Numbered from the stretch's first letter, positions 1 through 33,741 are shown. The stretch: DNA of 64,000 nt from Leptospira weilii serovar Ranarum str. ICFT (GCF_000332415.1 NZ_AOHC02000041.1:138501-202500); one strand, 5' to 3'. Notes: generated from the sequence alone by a model not told the origin. Numbers and translations are program-made.

Positions 1-1454
1 AATTCTTTCAACTTTTTCAATTCGGCCAAAGGAAGTATATCTTTGACTGGATTGTCCGATATCCAAAGCGTCTCTATTTCTAAAAGTGCGAAAAGCGGAG
101 AGATATCGGAAATTTTATTTTTGTTGAGATAAAGTATTTTTAAGTTTCGGCACTTAGAGAGCGGAGATAGTTCTTTGATCGAGTTATACGATCCGTCAAA
201 AACTTCGAGATTGGGAAGTTTCGACAAAGGACCGATGTCCGAAACTTCCTGATTACTCACATTCAATCTGACTAACCAGGGAGCTCGCTCGACTCCTTCC
301 AGCGATAGGAGTTTGGGAGCTTTCTTTTCCTGTCCTGGAAGTAATACCAATTTATCGAGAGCCGACATTTTGCCTAACGGAACCTGGTCTAACGAAGTCA
401 ATCCGTCGAACCGCACTTCCGTACCTTGGCTCAGTTTGTCGTCCGAAGGCGGGCTTGTAAGAAGCCCGTCTTTCGGACGATAATACAAATTCCTCGATTG
501 ATTCGGTGAAGGCTTTTCGTTCAAAATCCAGACTAGATATTTCCACCATTCGTTCTTTTTTTTGTCCGGTGTTTTTGCTTCTATCGAAACACGAGGTACG
601 GGAATATCGAATTGCAAGCGCTCGACTAGTCTTTTTAGAAAAAACGCACCGGCATTATAAGACTCGCCGTCTTCTTCTATCTTCATATCTCCGTGTGAAC
701 AAAAATGTAAGGAGGGCTCTCCGAAACTATTTTTCTTCTTCGGATGATAAAGCCACCAATCGGGGCCATCCGATAATGCGACTTGGATCTGTGACGGTTT
801 TTTTACAAGACTCAACCATTCGGAACCCGCGTCCTCGAGTCCTTCGACCTCAAATCCGCCGTCATTGCCCAAGAGCAAGGATGATCTATTCAGATAAAGT
901 CTTTCATGCTTTTTCATTAAATTCTGAAAACTATGAGGATATGTTTTATACTCGGAGCCCAAAGCGGGAGATGATGCGATCAGTTCATCGTCATCATTGC
1001 GAAATCGAATCACCATCTCCTTATTCTTTTCTTCTTCGCCGCGGATTTCGATATGCTTCACATTTTGTAGCAACGACCAAAGGACAGCGTCAAAACCGGG
1101 CATATCCGCCAAATAAGAAAAATGTTCGGTAAGTAATTTGGGTAAGTCATCGGGATTTTTGTGATTCGCAATTTTTTTCCATTCGAGCAGGTAATCCGTT
1201 TCCGCTCCACCTTTCTGAGACGACTTGCCGGGATCGGTTTTGGCGCCTTGTTTTTCCACATAGCCTTTCTTGAACTTCTCGTTTAAGAGTTTCTGCGCTT
1301 CTATCAGGCTTGTTTTTTCATCCTCGAACTTCTTCGTCCGGGTTTGTCCTGTCGTACCTGCTTTACCGTAGGTCACGGTAAAGGAATTTCCACTAACTTC
1401 AATTTTCCAGAATTTGTCCGACTTTTCGTCTGTGTAGGTTAGGTGATGTTGCAT
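1..1454 (-). CDS. WGR-domain protein with leucine-rich repeats (partial, C-terminus off left edge)
   Basis: I read this by hand on the minus strand: 484 codons are open from an ATG at 1454 (an in-frame TAG lies just upstream) to the window edge. Residues about 10-80 look like a WGR domain ([20 protein letters not shown], then a [24 protein letters not shown] helix), although the name-giving WGR triplet is itself diverged. Residues about 185-280 have an LLLGNDGG segment, aromatic-rich strands and SHGD, loosely like SMI1/KNR4 (SUKH) proteins; that is a weak guess. From about residue 380 there are regular leucine-rich repeats ([20 protein letters not shown]). WGR domains occur in nucleic-acid-linked enzymes and LRRs bind proteins, but the function here is unknown. 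No signal peptide, so probably cytoplasmic. Its start overlaps the end of the decayed gene upstream. Confidence 0.8.
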   Translation of the reverse strand, partial: MQHHLTYTDEKSDKFWKIEVSGNSFTVTYGKAGTTGQTRTKKFEDEKTSLIEAQKLLNEKFKKGYVEKQGAKTDPGKSSQKGGAETDYLLEWKKIANHKNPDDLPKLLTEHFSYLADMPGFDAVLWSLLQNVKHIEIRGEEEKNKEMVIRFRNDDDELIASSPALGSEYKTYPHSFQNLMKKHERLYLNRSSLLLGNDGGFEVEGLEDAGSEWLSLVKKPSQIQVALSDGPDWWLYHPKKKNSFGEPSLHFCSHGDMKIEEDGESYNAGAFFLKRLVERLQFDIPVPRVSIEAKTPDKKKNEWWKYLVWILNEKPSPNQSRNLYYRPKDGLLTSPPSDDKLSQGTEVRFDGLTSLDQVPLGKMSALDKLVLLPGQEKKAPKLLSLEGVERAPWLVRLNVSNQEVSDIGPLSKLPNLEVFDGSYNSIKELSPLSKCRNLKILYLNKNKISDISPLFALLEIETLWISDNPVKDILPLAELKKLKE

Positions 1455-1755
1455 ATCGATTCTCTACATCCTCAAATATTTCTTTCGGAAAAAACTTTTT
1501 TACGTACTTATCCTCGTGACCGGCGTATGCACATTCTCCCACTCTTGGAGAATTTACAACAGGTAAAAGTACATCCTCTCCTTCCTCTTCTACACACTTA
1601 TGATTTTCAATACAAGATTCGCACAAAAGACCCGATCCGTCATAGGCACAAAATGGACAAATAACTATCGCTTTATTGTCGCTCTGTAAATCCCTCGCCC
1701 CTAAACCCTCCTTTAAGTAGCCGAGAGGACTTAGAAAGCCCGGGGTGAGATATGC
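1399..1755 (-). pseudogene. C-terminal remnant of a pRiA4b ORF-3-like (Cys/His-rich) protein
   Basis: An open frame runs from just after an in-frame TAG (1758-1756) to a stop at 1399-1401. Its core has paired cysteines (CPFC, then LLCESC, then HKC) followed by LLPVVNSPRVGECAYAG. From memory of the family, this Cys/His block and the PVVNSPR-x-G signature end many plasmid pRiA4b ORF-3/IS1096-passenger-type proteins. The N-terminal bulk of such a protein is absent: upstream is a non-coding structured block with in-frame stops. The first ~20 codons of the frame probably belong to that block. The frame also overlaps the WGR gene start by 56 bases. I therefore call it a remnant; a short functional zinc-binding protein is less likely. 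Confidence 0.5.
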
Positions 1756-1992
1756 CTAGTCTTCCTATCCGCATTCATCTCCCTAAAGAGCCGCACAAGG
1801 GTTTTCAGCAGCCGACTTAGGCCAATCTAACACAACGGAGTCAAAGCTCCAAAGGGTTTATCTGTATGCTGCCAGCCTCTCGGTTCCGGTTTCTCCGAGA
1901 GTTTTCTCTTTCCGAAATCTTTCAAGCCTCTCTCTCAGCAAGACATCATACTATCTATCTCTATTTGCGATCTTTATAAAATAACATAACTA
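1756..1992. other. Gene-free structured block next to the IS
   Basis: No gene-length frame is seen. The block looks richer in G+C than its surroundings and has several complementary segments: CCGAGAGG (1721-1728) with CCTCTCGG (1876-1883); TAAACCC (1702-1708) with GGGTTTA (1854-1860); GCAGC (1808-1812) with GCTGC (1868-1872); and a local hairpin CTCTCGG/CCGAGAG (1877-1901). The first two pairings would cross, as in a pseudoknot. It may be a structured RNA, a regulatory leader or a mobile-element remnant. No known RNA family was recognised. Confidence 0.35.
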
Positions 1993-2093
1993 ACGTGAGT
2001 TCGACGGTTGGAGAAAAAAGAGTAAAAAACTTGTACTCAAAAGCGCCAGATCGCATATTAAACCGAATCTTACGGCAAAAAGAGGGTAAAATA

Positions 2094-2878
<785 letters not shown>

Positions 2879-2934
2879 CTTTGAAATCTAAAAACAATTG
2901 CCGGTTTTATTCGCTCCTTAGGCCGAACTCACGT

Positions 2935-3285
2935 AACGCGAGTTCCTACATTACGGGAATAAGCAGTTATGACTAATGTTCTGATTTTTAAAGACTAAAA
3001 AAATATAAAAGTTGTTATATTCCGATTTTATTTTTTACGGAAAAATGAACCTTTAGGAAACGGATTCCCATTTTAAGTTACATTAGTCGAAATTTAAATG
3101 TACAAAAAGAAGTCTTATTTTGATTTGAGCGTGAAAACATTTTTATTTGTCTTATTTTTGAAAAAAATGAAATATGATTTGTTGAAATATCAAAAATACG
3201 ATAAATATGAATCTTTTATGTTTTGTTGGCCCAATAGTGTCAATGGATTAGATTCAGAGTTTCTCGTGATTTAAGGAGTAAATCA
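2935..3285. other. Gene-free AT-rich stretch upstream of the lipoprotein gene
   Basis: No coding frame is supported. The stretch is AT-rich and probably holds the promoter of the following lipoprotein gene. Just before the ATG at 3286 is a clear ribosome-binding site, AAGGAG, about 7 bases upstream. No repeat of more than a few bases stands out. Confidence 0.5.
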
Positions 3286-4095
3286 ATGATTATGAGAATC
3301 AAAAATAAACTTGCGATTCTATCGGCTTTCACGCTGGTATTTGTCGCGTGTTTAAATAAGTCATCTGGTAACGACAGTACGGTTTTAAGTGGATTGATTT
3401 CGCTTATCTCTAACGAGCAGGGATGTGTCGGATTGGATTGTCCAAAGAATCGGACGGCAAGCGGTAATCAGCTTCAGAGTGGACAAAGTCTACAGTCGGC
3501 TTTTCCACAAGGTATGACTCCGTATATCTTTACGACATCGTCTTCGGGTGTTGTTCACAATGGAAACTTTGGGGGTGTTACGGAAGCGGATGCGTTTTGT
3601 CAGAATCATATTCCTTCGAGCGTTCCAAGCACTGGAATATACAAAGCGATGATCACGGACGGAGTTGCTAGAGTGGCGACTACAGTGGGTCCTAATTCCA
3701 CGGATGGACAAGTAAACTGGGTGTTCCAACCGAATCAACAGTATCAAAGAGCCGAGGACGGTGCGATCGTAATGACTACGAATAGTTCCGGTATGTTTGA
3801 TTTTGCAAACGGCGCGAGACTGGAAAATCCATTTACGCAAATTGCCGCTTCCGGTCAGTGGACCGGCTTAAATTCGGATTGGACAGTTTGGAAATCCGGA
3901 GGTTTACCGATTACTTGTACCTCCTGGAATAGTTCTGCCCTTAATCTTTTTGGATCGTTTGGGAGTTCGACTGGTACGGACTCGGATATTCTTGCGGCTA
4001 AGGCTTCGACGGGAGGAAACTTTACGACGTCTTGTTCCAGCACTCGTACAGCCTATGGTCCGTATAATTTAGGTCTGGTCTGTGTGGAACAGTGA
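3286..4095 (+). CDS. DUF1554 domain lipoprotein
   Basis: 269 residues. The N-terminus is a basic start followed by a hydrophobic stretch ending in FVAC, a permissive leptospiral lipobox, so it is probably exported and lipidated at Cys22. The mature protein opens with a Ser/Asn-rich linker. It continues with a domain in which IFTTSSSGVVHNGNFGGVTEADAFC starts the typical DUF1554 fold, and ends GLVCVEQ, with conserved Cys and Trp residues. DUF1554 is common in leptospiral surface proteins, including the endostatin-like Len family; some bind host matrix or complement factor H, but binding by this one is not shown. Start at ATG 3286 with an AAGGAG site; a second ATG follows two codons later. A strong terminator follows about 75 bp after the stop. 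Confidence 0.85.
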   Translation: MIMRIKNKLAILSAFTLVFVACLNKSSGNDSTVLSGLISLISNEQGCVGLDCPKNRTASGNQLQSGQSLQSAFPQGMTPYIFTTSSSGVVHNGNFGGVTEADAFCQNHIPSSVPSTGIYKAMITDGVARVATTVGPNSTDGQVNWVFQPNQQYQRAEDGAIVMTTNSSGMFDFANGARLENPFTQIAASGQWTGLNSDWTVWKSGGLPITCTSWNSSALNLFGSFGSSTGTDSDILAAKASTGGNFTTSCSSTRTAYGPYNLGLVCVEQ

Positions 4096-4170
4096 GAAAT
4101 AAGATCGAATAATGATTTTAGAATATTCGATTTTGTAGAAATGCCACACAATCCAATTTCGAAAAATAAT

Positions 4171-4206
4171 AAAAAGAGCGGGATTACTTTCGATTCCGCT
4201 CTTTTT
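4171..4206 (+). terminator. Rho-independent terminator after the DUF1554 gene
   Basis: Inverted repeat AAAAAGAGCGG / CCGCTCTTTTT around a 14-base loop, ending in a T-run on the + strand. The leading A-run makes it usable from the other strand too, where the gene ending at 4370 converges on it. Confidence 0.8.
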
Positions 4207-4369
4207 ATTGATTTTGTAAATCTTAAATTATCTTATAACTTGTCTCAAAACTTTCGAACTCTTTCGCGCCACACTCGGTTTTGTATCTTTTGTTTGAACG
4301 AATCGCGGCATGAAATATCGAAATCCTTAAAATCAAAATTTTTATTTCAAAAAACTCATTTTTGGAATA

Positions 4370-5518
<1,149 letters not shown>

Positions 5519-5550
5519 TCCGAAGATCCTTAAGTCCGGGAGAAAAATGA

Positions 5551-5970
5551 TCAAGCGGAATCTTTTGCGTTTGGAGTTTTCATTTCCTCTTCCCGAACAA
5601 AAGCGCTGTGTTTTTCGTAAAGCTCGCCGATACAAGGAAATCGAAACACAAGGTGATCGGTTTTTCCCTCTTTCGAGAAATGTTCCTTCGCTTGCCCGAC
5701 TCCGTCCTGATGAATCCAGGATTCGAACCGGTCCGCGACTTTCAGAAAAATTAAGAACTCGTGATCGTCCGTCTTCTTTAGAAATACGTCGAAGTTTTTA
5801 ATCTTTCCCTTTGCTAGTCGAACTCTCATTCTTTGTCCTTCGTCCAGTTTTGAGAACGGAATTTTCGGAATGTAAAAGTCGTTTAACGTTGATACGATCT
5901 TTCGAAAGTCGTCCTTTTTTGAAATCAGCTTCCTCCATTCTTCCCGTTTCGGATCGATCGAGTTCTCCAT
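5551..5970 (-). CDS. Small hypothetical protein
   Basis: 139 residues, hydrophilic, no signal peptide or membrane segment. ATG at 5970 has an AGAGG site about 6 bases upstream. Charged segments such as FSKLDEGQRMRVRLAKGKIKNFDVFLKK and a run of short hydrophobic strands suggest a small soluble alpha/beta protein. No family recognised. It is divergent from the gene at 6132 and lies upstream of the exported protein at 4370-5518. Confidence 0.6.
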   Translation of the reverse strand: MENSIDPKREEWRKLISKKDDFRKIVSTLNDFYIPKIPFSKLDEGQRMRVRLAKGKIKNFDVFLKKTDDHEFLIFLKVADRFESWIHQDGVGQAKEHFSKEGKTDHLVFRFPCIGELYEKHSAFVREEEMKTPNAKDSA

Positions 5971-6068
5971 TTTTTACCTCTCTGAAAACGGTTCCGGAAA
6001 GGAGAATTCAAGGAGGGTAAACCCGATTTTTTTTTGAAATAGAAAAGAAAATTTCGATTTTTAGCTTC

Positions 6069-6707
<639 letters not shown>

Positions 6708-6764
6708 CGCATTCAAACTTTAGAACAGAATCATATTCTATTATTCTATCATTGCAAAATTTTA

Positions 6765-7973
<1,209 letters not shown>

Positions 7974-7989
7974 TCGTTTCAAACAAAAG

Positions 7990-8048
7990 TTCCCGGCAGC
8001 CATACAAGGTTCCGCAGCGGCCATTTTACGTGGCCGCCGGGCCGGGAA
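7990..8048 (+). terminator. Nested stem-loop after icd
   Basis: Outer stem TTCCCGGC (7990-7997) with GCCGGGAA (8041-8048); inner stem GCGGCCA (8017-8023) with TGGCCGC (8031-8037); unpaired 19 bases on the left arm and 3 on the right. There is no proper T-run, only TTTAAAA, so it may stabilise the icd 3' end rather than terminate intrinsically. Confidence 0.55.
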
Positions 8049-8100
8049 TTTAAAATCGATCCGTATATAACTCGTGCAGCTCGGAATTTCAATCGTAACT

Positions 8101-8777
<677 letters not shown>

Positions 8778-8781
<4 letters not shown>

Positions 8782-9547
8782 ATTTTTCGAATGTACTCTA
8801 AAATTTTTCTTTCAAAATACGGTTTATGAAGGACATAAACGTTTTTTTGAGAGACTGAGATCCTGAAATCCTCGTTTTCTTCGAGTCCCGTAATTACCGC
8901 GATCGGAATATCATTGAATTTTTCCTGCTTGCGGATCGTTTCCACGAGTTCTTCTCCCGAAAAGTCGGGCATGATCCAATCGGTGAGAATGTAGGAGATT
9001 TCTTCGCCGAAAGATTGAAGGTATTCGTACGCCTTTTTTCCTTCCGTAAATGCATGGAAAGAGTAACCGTTTTTTTCCAGAATTTTTCCTAAAAGAAGTA
9101 AATTCAGCTCCGAATCGTCTACGATGAGAATTTTTCCCGCCTTTTGCGATTCTATAGAATTCGATTGATAAGAGAGTTTTATGATTTCTTTAATTACTAT
9201 TTTGAATTCTTCGATTCCGGAAGGTTTCGGAAAAATTCCGTCAAAACCGAATTCAATGGATTTTGTACGATTGGCTTCGATATCTCCCGAAGTGATCAGA
9301 TATATTTTAGAATTTTTGCATATATTGTCTTTGTTTTCTCGCAGGCCGTTTCGAATGGTTTTGCAAACCGTAAATCCGTCGGAGTCCGGAAGGATCATTC
9401 CGATCGTGATTAGATCGAAATTTTCCCGAAAGGTAAGATCCAATCCTTCCTTTGCCGAACTCGCTTCGAAGATTTGAAAATCTTCCGCCGGAAAAAAAGA
9501 CGATATGATTTTTCTGACGGTTGTACCGGAATCTAAAACGAGCACCT

Positions 9548-9551
<4 letters not shown>
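8778..9551 (-). CDS. Dual receiver-domain response regulator
   Basis: 257 residues with two CheY-like receiver domains and no output domain. Domain 1 (residues 1-125): the acidic pocket is reduced to one Asp ([10 protein letters not shown]) and the phospho-acceptor position reads ITIGM, with Gly in place of Asp, so it is a pseudo-receiver. The switch Thr (LITSG) and Lys (PKPSG) remain. Domain 2 (residues 140-257) is intact: LIVDDSE, acceptor Asp in LTDWIMPD, Thr in VITGL, Lys in HKPY. It probably passes signals by protein contact. The start overlaps the gene at 9548-9937 by 4 bp (ATGA), so the two are translationally coupled. Confidence 0.85.
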
Positions 9552-10742
<1,191 letters not shown>

Positions 10743-10821
10743 ATACGTTTCCTCCAAGAACGGCGGGAGTTTTGTTCCAACTTTTTATCGCCGAGCTAAG
10801 TCTGCACCCTTTTTCAGTCCG

Positions 10822-10857
<36 letters not shown>

Positions 10858-10895
10858 CTGAAGTATAGTTAAAAAAAATACTTTGTAGGCGCTTT

Positions 10896-11417
10896 ATGAT
10901 ACGTTCAAAAAGTCTTATCGTTCTTTCACTCATTCTGGTCGCGGTTGCGAGTCGTTATTTTCCACACCCGGCTAATTTTACGCCGATCCTTGCGATTTCC
11001 CTTTTTGCGGGAGCCCATTTTGTTTCTAAAAAACTGTCTCTGCTTCTTCCGATAGGCGCCCTTTTTATCAGCGACCTGTTGATAGGCTTTCACGATCAGA
11101 TACTTCCGGTTTACGGAATATCTTTACTTTTGGTCGTAGCGGGATGGCAGTTGAGAACTTCTTCTTCCGCAGTTAGAATTGCACTTTGGTCCTTGGGCGG
11201 GTCGATTTTTTTCTTTCTGATCACCAACTTTTACGTATGGATGGCCGGATATTATTCCTATGATCTGAACGGACTCGTTCAGTGTTTTATTATGGCGATT
11301 CCTTTCTTTCAAAATTCTCTTTTGGGAGACGCGTTTTATACGACCGTTCTTTTCGGCGGATTGGCTCTGATCGAAAGATTGGGTTGGATGAAACTCGCAC
11401 CCGTTCCCGTTAAATAA
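10896..11417 (+). CDS. Small integral membrane protein (DUF6580-like)
   Basis: 173 residues with about five membrane segments and few charges. It starts with a signal-anchor-like segment and then [21 protein letters not shown], a pattern of the DUF6580 membrane family. Conserved-looking polar residues sit within helices ([29 protein letters not shown]). Function unknown; the fold resembles small-molecule (ECF-type) transport subunits, which is a weak inference. Divergent from mazG. Confidence 0.75.
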   Translation: MIRSKSLIVLSLILVAVASRYFPHPANFTPILAISLFAGAHFVSKKLSLLLPIGALFISDLLIGFHDQILPVYGISLLLVVAGWQLRTSSSAVRIALWSLGGSIFFFLITNFYVWMAGYYSYDLNGLVQCFIMAIPFFQNSLLGDAFYTTVLFGGLALIERLGWMKLAPVPVK

Positions 11418-11516
11418 ATTCTTTCTTTGAACAACTCGCCTTCGTTGACTCGAAAGAGTTTCCGAAGGCTGTTTTATCTTTTTTCCTTTCCGCAAAACTA
11501 GGTTAGGATTCATAAA

Positions 11517-11538
11517 AAGAATTCTCAAGAGAATTCTT
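11517..11538. terminator. Perfect inverted repeat between convergent genes
   Basis: AAGAATTCTC and GAGAATTCTT separated by two bases, a perfect 10-bp stem. It lies between the + gene ending at 11417 and the - gene ending at 11648. There is no T-run, so termination is only a guess. Confidence 0.4.
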
Positions 11539-11647
11539 ATATTAGAGTTTTTGAAAAATTCCATATTTGCTTTTAACAAAATGGCGTCATTCGTTCGTTT
11601 TGTTAAAAAAGAAAGAGAAGAAAATTAATTTTTCAACAACTCTCGTT

Positions 11648-12919
<1,272 letters not shown>

Positions 12920-13107
12920 AGGTTTTAGGAAGTGAGAGATAGATAAGACGTAAGAATTCAAACATTTTTTTCCCGAGTATGCAAAAAGAAAAACGTTACA
13001 AAATTCTCTTCGCTAAAAATAACGAAATAGAACGATCTTATCGAATGTTTACGTCCTAAAACAGGTTCCGAAACGATCCGATCCGAATAGAAATAAAAAG
13101 AGAGATT

Positions 13108-13668
13108 ATGAGTTTAACCAAATTGGCGGTTTGTGTTTTTTGCGGTTCCCGTTCGGGGACCAATCCGGTTTATACCGAGGCGGCTCGGGACTTGGGCCGA
13201 TTGCTCGTGGAAAAAAATTTCGATTTGGTTTTCGGGGGAGCTTCCTGCGGTATTATGGGAACGATCGCCGATGCGGTGATGGAAAAAGGAGGCGGAGTAT
13301 CGGGAATCATTCCCGATTTTCTTTCCATCAAAGAAGTCAAACACGATCGAGTCAAAGATCTTATGATCGTTTCTTCCATGCACGAAAGAAAGTTTAGAAT
13401 GTATGAAAAGTCCTCCGGTTTTATCGCGTTGCCCGGTGGAATCGGAACCTTGGACGAACTCGTGGAAATTACGACTTGGAATCAATTGAAGCTGATTTCA
13501 AAACCTTTGGGTCTACTCAACGTAAACGGTTATTTCGACTATTTGCTCAAACAATTGGGGAGAATGGTGGACGACGGTTTTTTAGATCCGGAAACTAAAA
13601 ACGGTCTGATCGTTTCGGATGATCCGGAAGAATTACTCGATCTACTCAGCCAACGTTTTATTTTGTAA
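13108..13668 (+). CDS. LOG-family protein (TIGR00730, nucleotide 5'-monophosphate phosphoribohydrolase)
   Basis: 186 residues. The Rossmann-like fold begins [11 protein letters not shown]. The family signature [12 protein letters not shown] is present, as is the upstream [11 protein letters not shown] that supplies the catalytic Arg. LOG proteins cleave the ribose-phosphate from cytokinin nucleotides; bacterial members often have broader phosphoribohydrolase activity. Length is typical. A GAGAG site precedes ATG 13108. Confidence 0.9.
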   Translation: MSLTKLAVCVFCGSRSGTNPVYTEAARDLGRLLVEKNFDLVFGGASCGIMGTIADAVMEKGGGVSGIIPDFLSIKEVKHDRVKDLMIVSSMHERKFRMYEKSSGFIALPGGIGTLDELVEITTWNQLKLISKPLGLLNVNGYFDYLLKQLGRMVDDGFLDPETKNGLIVSDDPEELLDLLSQRFIL

Positions 13669-13793
13669 AAGGTTTTGTATGATTCAGCGCTTGCCTAAAA
13701 TGTAATCTTATAAAGTTCTGAAAATTAATTTGTAATCTTTGGATCTGATTTACTAACCCCTAACAAACTAATCCCTATCTACTTGAAACGTTC

Positions 13794-15832
<2,039 letters not shown>

Positions 15833-15854
15833 GATGTACAAAGTCTCTCGCGTC

Positions 15855-15952
<98 letters not shown>

Positions 15953-16100
15953 GTTTGTCGATTTGAAGAAAGAAGAATCTTGAATACCAACTTCCGAAAA
16001 CAAGTTTCGACGTTCTTTTTACGAAGGCTACATCATCCGCCTTGTCCGTGAATATGCTACCTAAGTAAAAGCAGGTTGTAGACCGGAGGACTAAAAAAGT

Positions 16101-16739
<639 letters not shown>

Positions 16740-16840
16740 TCAAACCTCTTATTCCGAAGAAACGTTTTTAAACAAAACATTTTCCGATTCTTCTAGGATC
16801 ATCTTTTAAGGAGATTGAATTTGCTAAAGGATTTTTCCGT

Positions 16841-18178
<1,338 letters not shown>

Positions 18179-18317
18179 AATACTCGATCGCCCTTTTTAT
18201 CGAAAGGACGGTTTACTATTATTAGTTTCGGCATAAATTTCCGATTTGGAAAAGAATTTTAAACGGGGGTCCGTTTCAAAAAACTAAAGCGGCACTGCTT
18301 TCTACGGATCGCAGCGC

Positions 18318-18343
18318 CAGGGTTGGATTCGCCCCTGTTTTTT
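18318..18343 (+). terminator. Terminator-like hairpin in a gene-free stretch
   Basis: CAGGG/CCCTG stem (18318-18322 with 18333-18337) followed by six T on the + strand. No + strand protein gene precedes it; both neighbours are on the - strand. It may end a small + strand RNA of roughly 100-150 nt that would start near 18200. Confidence 0.4.
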
Positions 18344-18365
18344 ACATTGAACTCATGTTGATTAA

Positions 18366-18448
18366 GAGTTTGTCCCAAAACAAAACCGTCCGATTTTATC
18401 GGAATGGCCGCAAATCTTTACGGTTGTTTTAAGTTTTGGGACAGGCTC
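18366..18448. repeat. MITE-like palindromic repeat, copy B
   Basis: 83 bp, nearly identical to 2649-2726. Ends GAGTTTGTCCCAAAAC and (reverse complement) GAGCCTGTCCCAAAAC. Flanks are TAA on each side (18363-18365 and 18449-18451), a probable 3-bp target duplication. It differs from copy A by an extra AAAAC near the left end and a few substitutions. It lies 28 bp beyond the stop of the DEAD-box helicase gene and could form a hairpin in that transcript. Confidence 0.85.
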
Positions 18449-18476
18449 TAAGTCGATTTTCGACTAAAGGCCGTTC

Positions 18477-22244
<3,768 letters not shown>

Positions 22245-22726
22245 CTTGGGCCCTCTCGATTTTATTTTCTGTTTGTGTTGTTACAAGCGCTCAACCGATG
22301 CCGAATTTAAATTTGCGGAATCGTTAAGATCAATTCGAGTGTTTATGATTAGAATCTATCGTATTATAAAATATAAATATATTCTAAAATTCAAAAACTG
22401 AATATAGTGTTTTTAGACGTAATTTTCGAATGGAAAATAATACAAACTTTTATCGATTATGTCGGATCAAAGATTGTTGATTGGAATTTTTTTAAAGGAG
22501 CCGATTTATTTTTTGGAAATTGTAAAAAGAAGAATTTTGTAAAGTCCTAAAATCTAACCACTCGTCATTTGAAACGTCGGCATTTTTGATCCTTCCGATT
22601 TCAAAATCCTTCTCAACTTGCGGGTAACGTTACGGGAGTTAGGACGTTACACGGCTTTGTTTAGAGACGTTGACTTACGTTTGGGAGCGACGTGGCTTGA
22701 GTTCATTCTTTGGACTCGTGTTTCTT
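22245..22726. other. Gene-free stretch, 480 bp
   Basis: No supported gene on either strand. The right half is AT-rich (around 22370-22430), with the look of a promoter region for the porin gene; nothing else stands out beyond short GTTACGGG-type repeats near 22625-22650. Confidence 0.4.
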
Positions 22727-23368
<642 letters not shown>

Positions 23369-23430
23369 AAGGCGTAAGGAAACGAAGGTCTTTAAAAAAT
23401 GCAAATCCGTTTTTGTATAATTTTTTTACA

Positions 23431-23452
23431 AGTTCCGCAAATTGCGGGAACT
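23431..23452. repeat. Small inverted repeat in a divergent promoter region
   Basis: AGTTCCGCAA followed by TTGCGGGAACT forms a 10-bp stem with one bulged G, between the divergent YdeI-like and transporter genes. Related sequence (GAGTTCCTAC...ACGGG) occurs near 2939-2958. It may be a protein-binding site or a small dispersed repeat. Confidence 0.4.
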
Positions 23453-23555
23453 CCTATTTTGATCGTTGATCTTTTCGACTTTGCCGGTAACGAAATGGTC
23501 GTTGAACCGTAAAAATGACCTTGTAAGCGATTCTAGATTCATAAGATTGGGCCTA

Positions 23556-24887
<1,332 letters not shown>

Positions 24888-24947
24888 CTCGATTGAGGGT
24901 TGTATTTTAACTTGCCTTTCATTGGACCGTTAAAATAGTTTTCTATT

Positions 24948-25484
24948 ATGGTACACCCTTGGCACGATATTTCTCCGGGCGATCAAGTTCCGGAATTTGT
25001 AAACGGCATTATTGAAATTAAACGCGGAAGCCGCGCGAAGTACGAAGTTGATAAAGAATACGGAATTCTGAAACTAGATCGGGTTTTATATTCCTCCTTT
25101 TATTATCCCGCAAATTACGGATTTATTCCACAGTCTTATTGTGGAGATCACGATCCTTTGGATATTTTGGTTCTTTCTCAGGTTGAGTTGGAACCTTTTT
25201 GTTTGGTAAAAGCAAAAGTGATCGGTGTGATGAGAATGTTGGATTCCGGAGAGGAAGACGATAAGATCATCGCAGTCGCGGCCAACGATATGTCCGTTAA
25301 TCATATCAACGATATTTCGGAACTTCCTCCGCATTTTACATTGGAGCTCAAGCACTTCTTCGAAGATTATAAAAAACTGGAAAACAAAACCGTAGTTATC
25401 GAAGACTTTCAAAACGCGAAGTTGGCAAGAAAGATCGTTTTAGATTCTTTGGAATTGTATAAGAAAACGTTCCCAAAAAAATAA
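24948..25484 (+). CDS. ppa: Inorganic pyrophosphatase (family I)
   Basis: 178 residues. Hydrolyses pyrophosphate released by biosynthesis. Family I signature: DHDPLDILV, preceded by [13 protein letters not shown] and by [11 protein letters not shown] near the N-terminus; the third metal Asp is in DKIIAVA. The length is normal. ATG 24948 has no clear ribosome-binding site; 60 bp separate it from the transporter gene, so it may share that transcript. A strong terminator follows. Confidence 0.95.
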   Translation: MVHPWHDISPGDQVPEFVNGIIEIKRGSRAKYEVDKEYGILKLDRVLYSSFYYPANYGFIPQSYCGDHDPLDILVLSQVELEPFCLVKAKVIGVMRMLDSGEEDDKIIAVAANDMSVNHINDISELPPHFTLELKHFFEDYKKLENKTVVIEDFQNAKLARKIVLDSLELYKKTFPKK

Positions 25485-25565
25485 TCGGTAAATCTTAGTT
25501 TTCGGCGAACGATTGAACTTTTAAGAGTTTCGGTTTAAATCCGGTCGGAAACTCGGTCGCAAAAA

Positions 25566-25608
25566 AAAGTATATTCCAAAATTAGAATTTAGTTTTGGAA
25601 TATACTTT
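25566..25608 (+). terminator. Bidirectional terminator between ppa and the acyltransferase gene
   Basis: AAAGTATATTCCAAAA (25566-25581) pairs perfectly with TTTTGGAATATACTTT (25593-25608). There is an A-run on the left and T-rich sequence on the right, so it can serve both converging genes. Confidence 0.85.
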
Positions 25609-25646
25609 GTTTTCAACCTTACGGCTTTTCAAAAAAAAGAATCCAG

Positions 25647-30415
<4,769 letters not shown>

Positions 30416-30495
30416 AGCCAAGCGGATTTTCCTGCTCGACATCCGATTTTGATCGAGGTTTCTGGACCTCAGTAATTGGAACGGAGTTTGGCTAC

Positions 30496-32922
<2,427 letters not shown>

Positions 32923-33171
32923 GATCGGTTCTTAATATATGTTTGAAAAGTAATTTATGAAAATTGAATATAATATATAAAGTCTCATAGTTCAAAAGTT
33001 TACCGTCTACCGTATCAGTGAGGGAATTCTTGCGGATGGTGTTTGTAGATGTTAAATTCTCGTTACCGGCTCGCATATTTTAAGATTTTGTGACAGTCTC
33101 AATCAACACCACGCCATTTTTTGTGGACTTTGTAAAGCCATTTGATAGATTCATTCGGGAGAATCGATAAA

Positions 33172-33741
<570 letters not shown>

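Noticed and set aside
506..1132. A 208-codon open frame on the + strand
   Set aside because: It is antisense to the WGR/LRR gene, is rich in Arg and Ser, has no domain, and the opposite strand encodes clear repeats.
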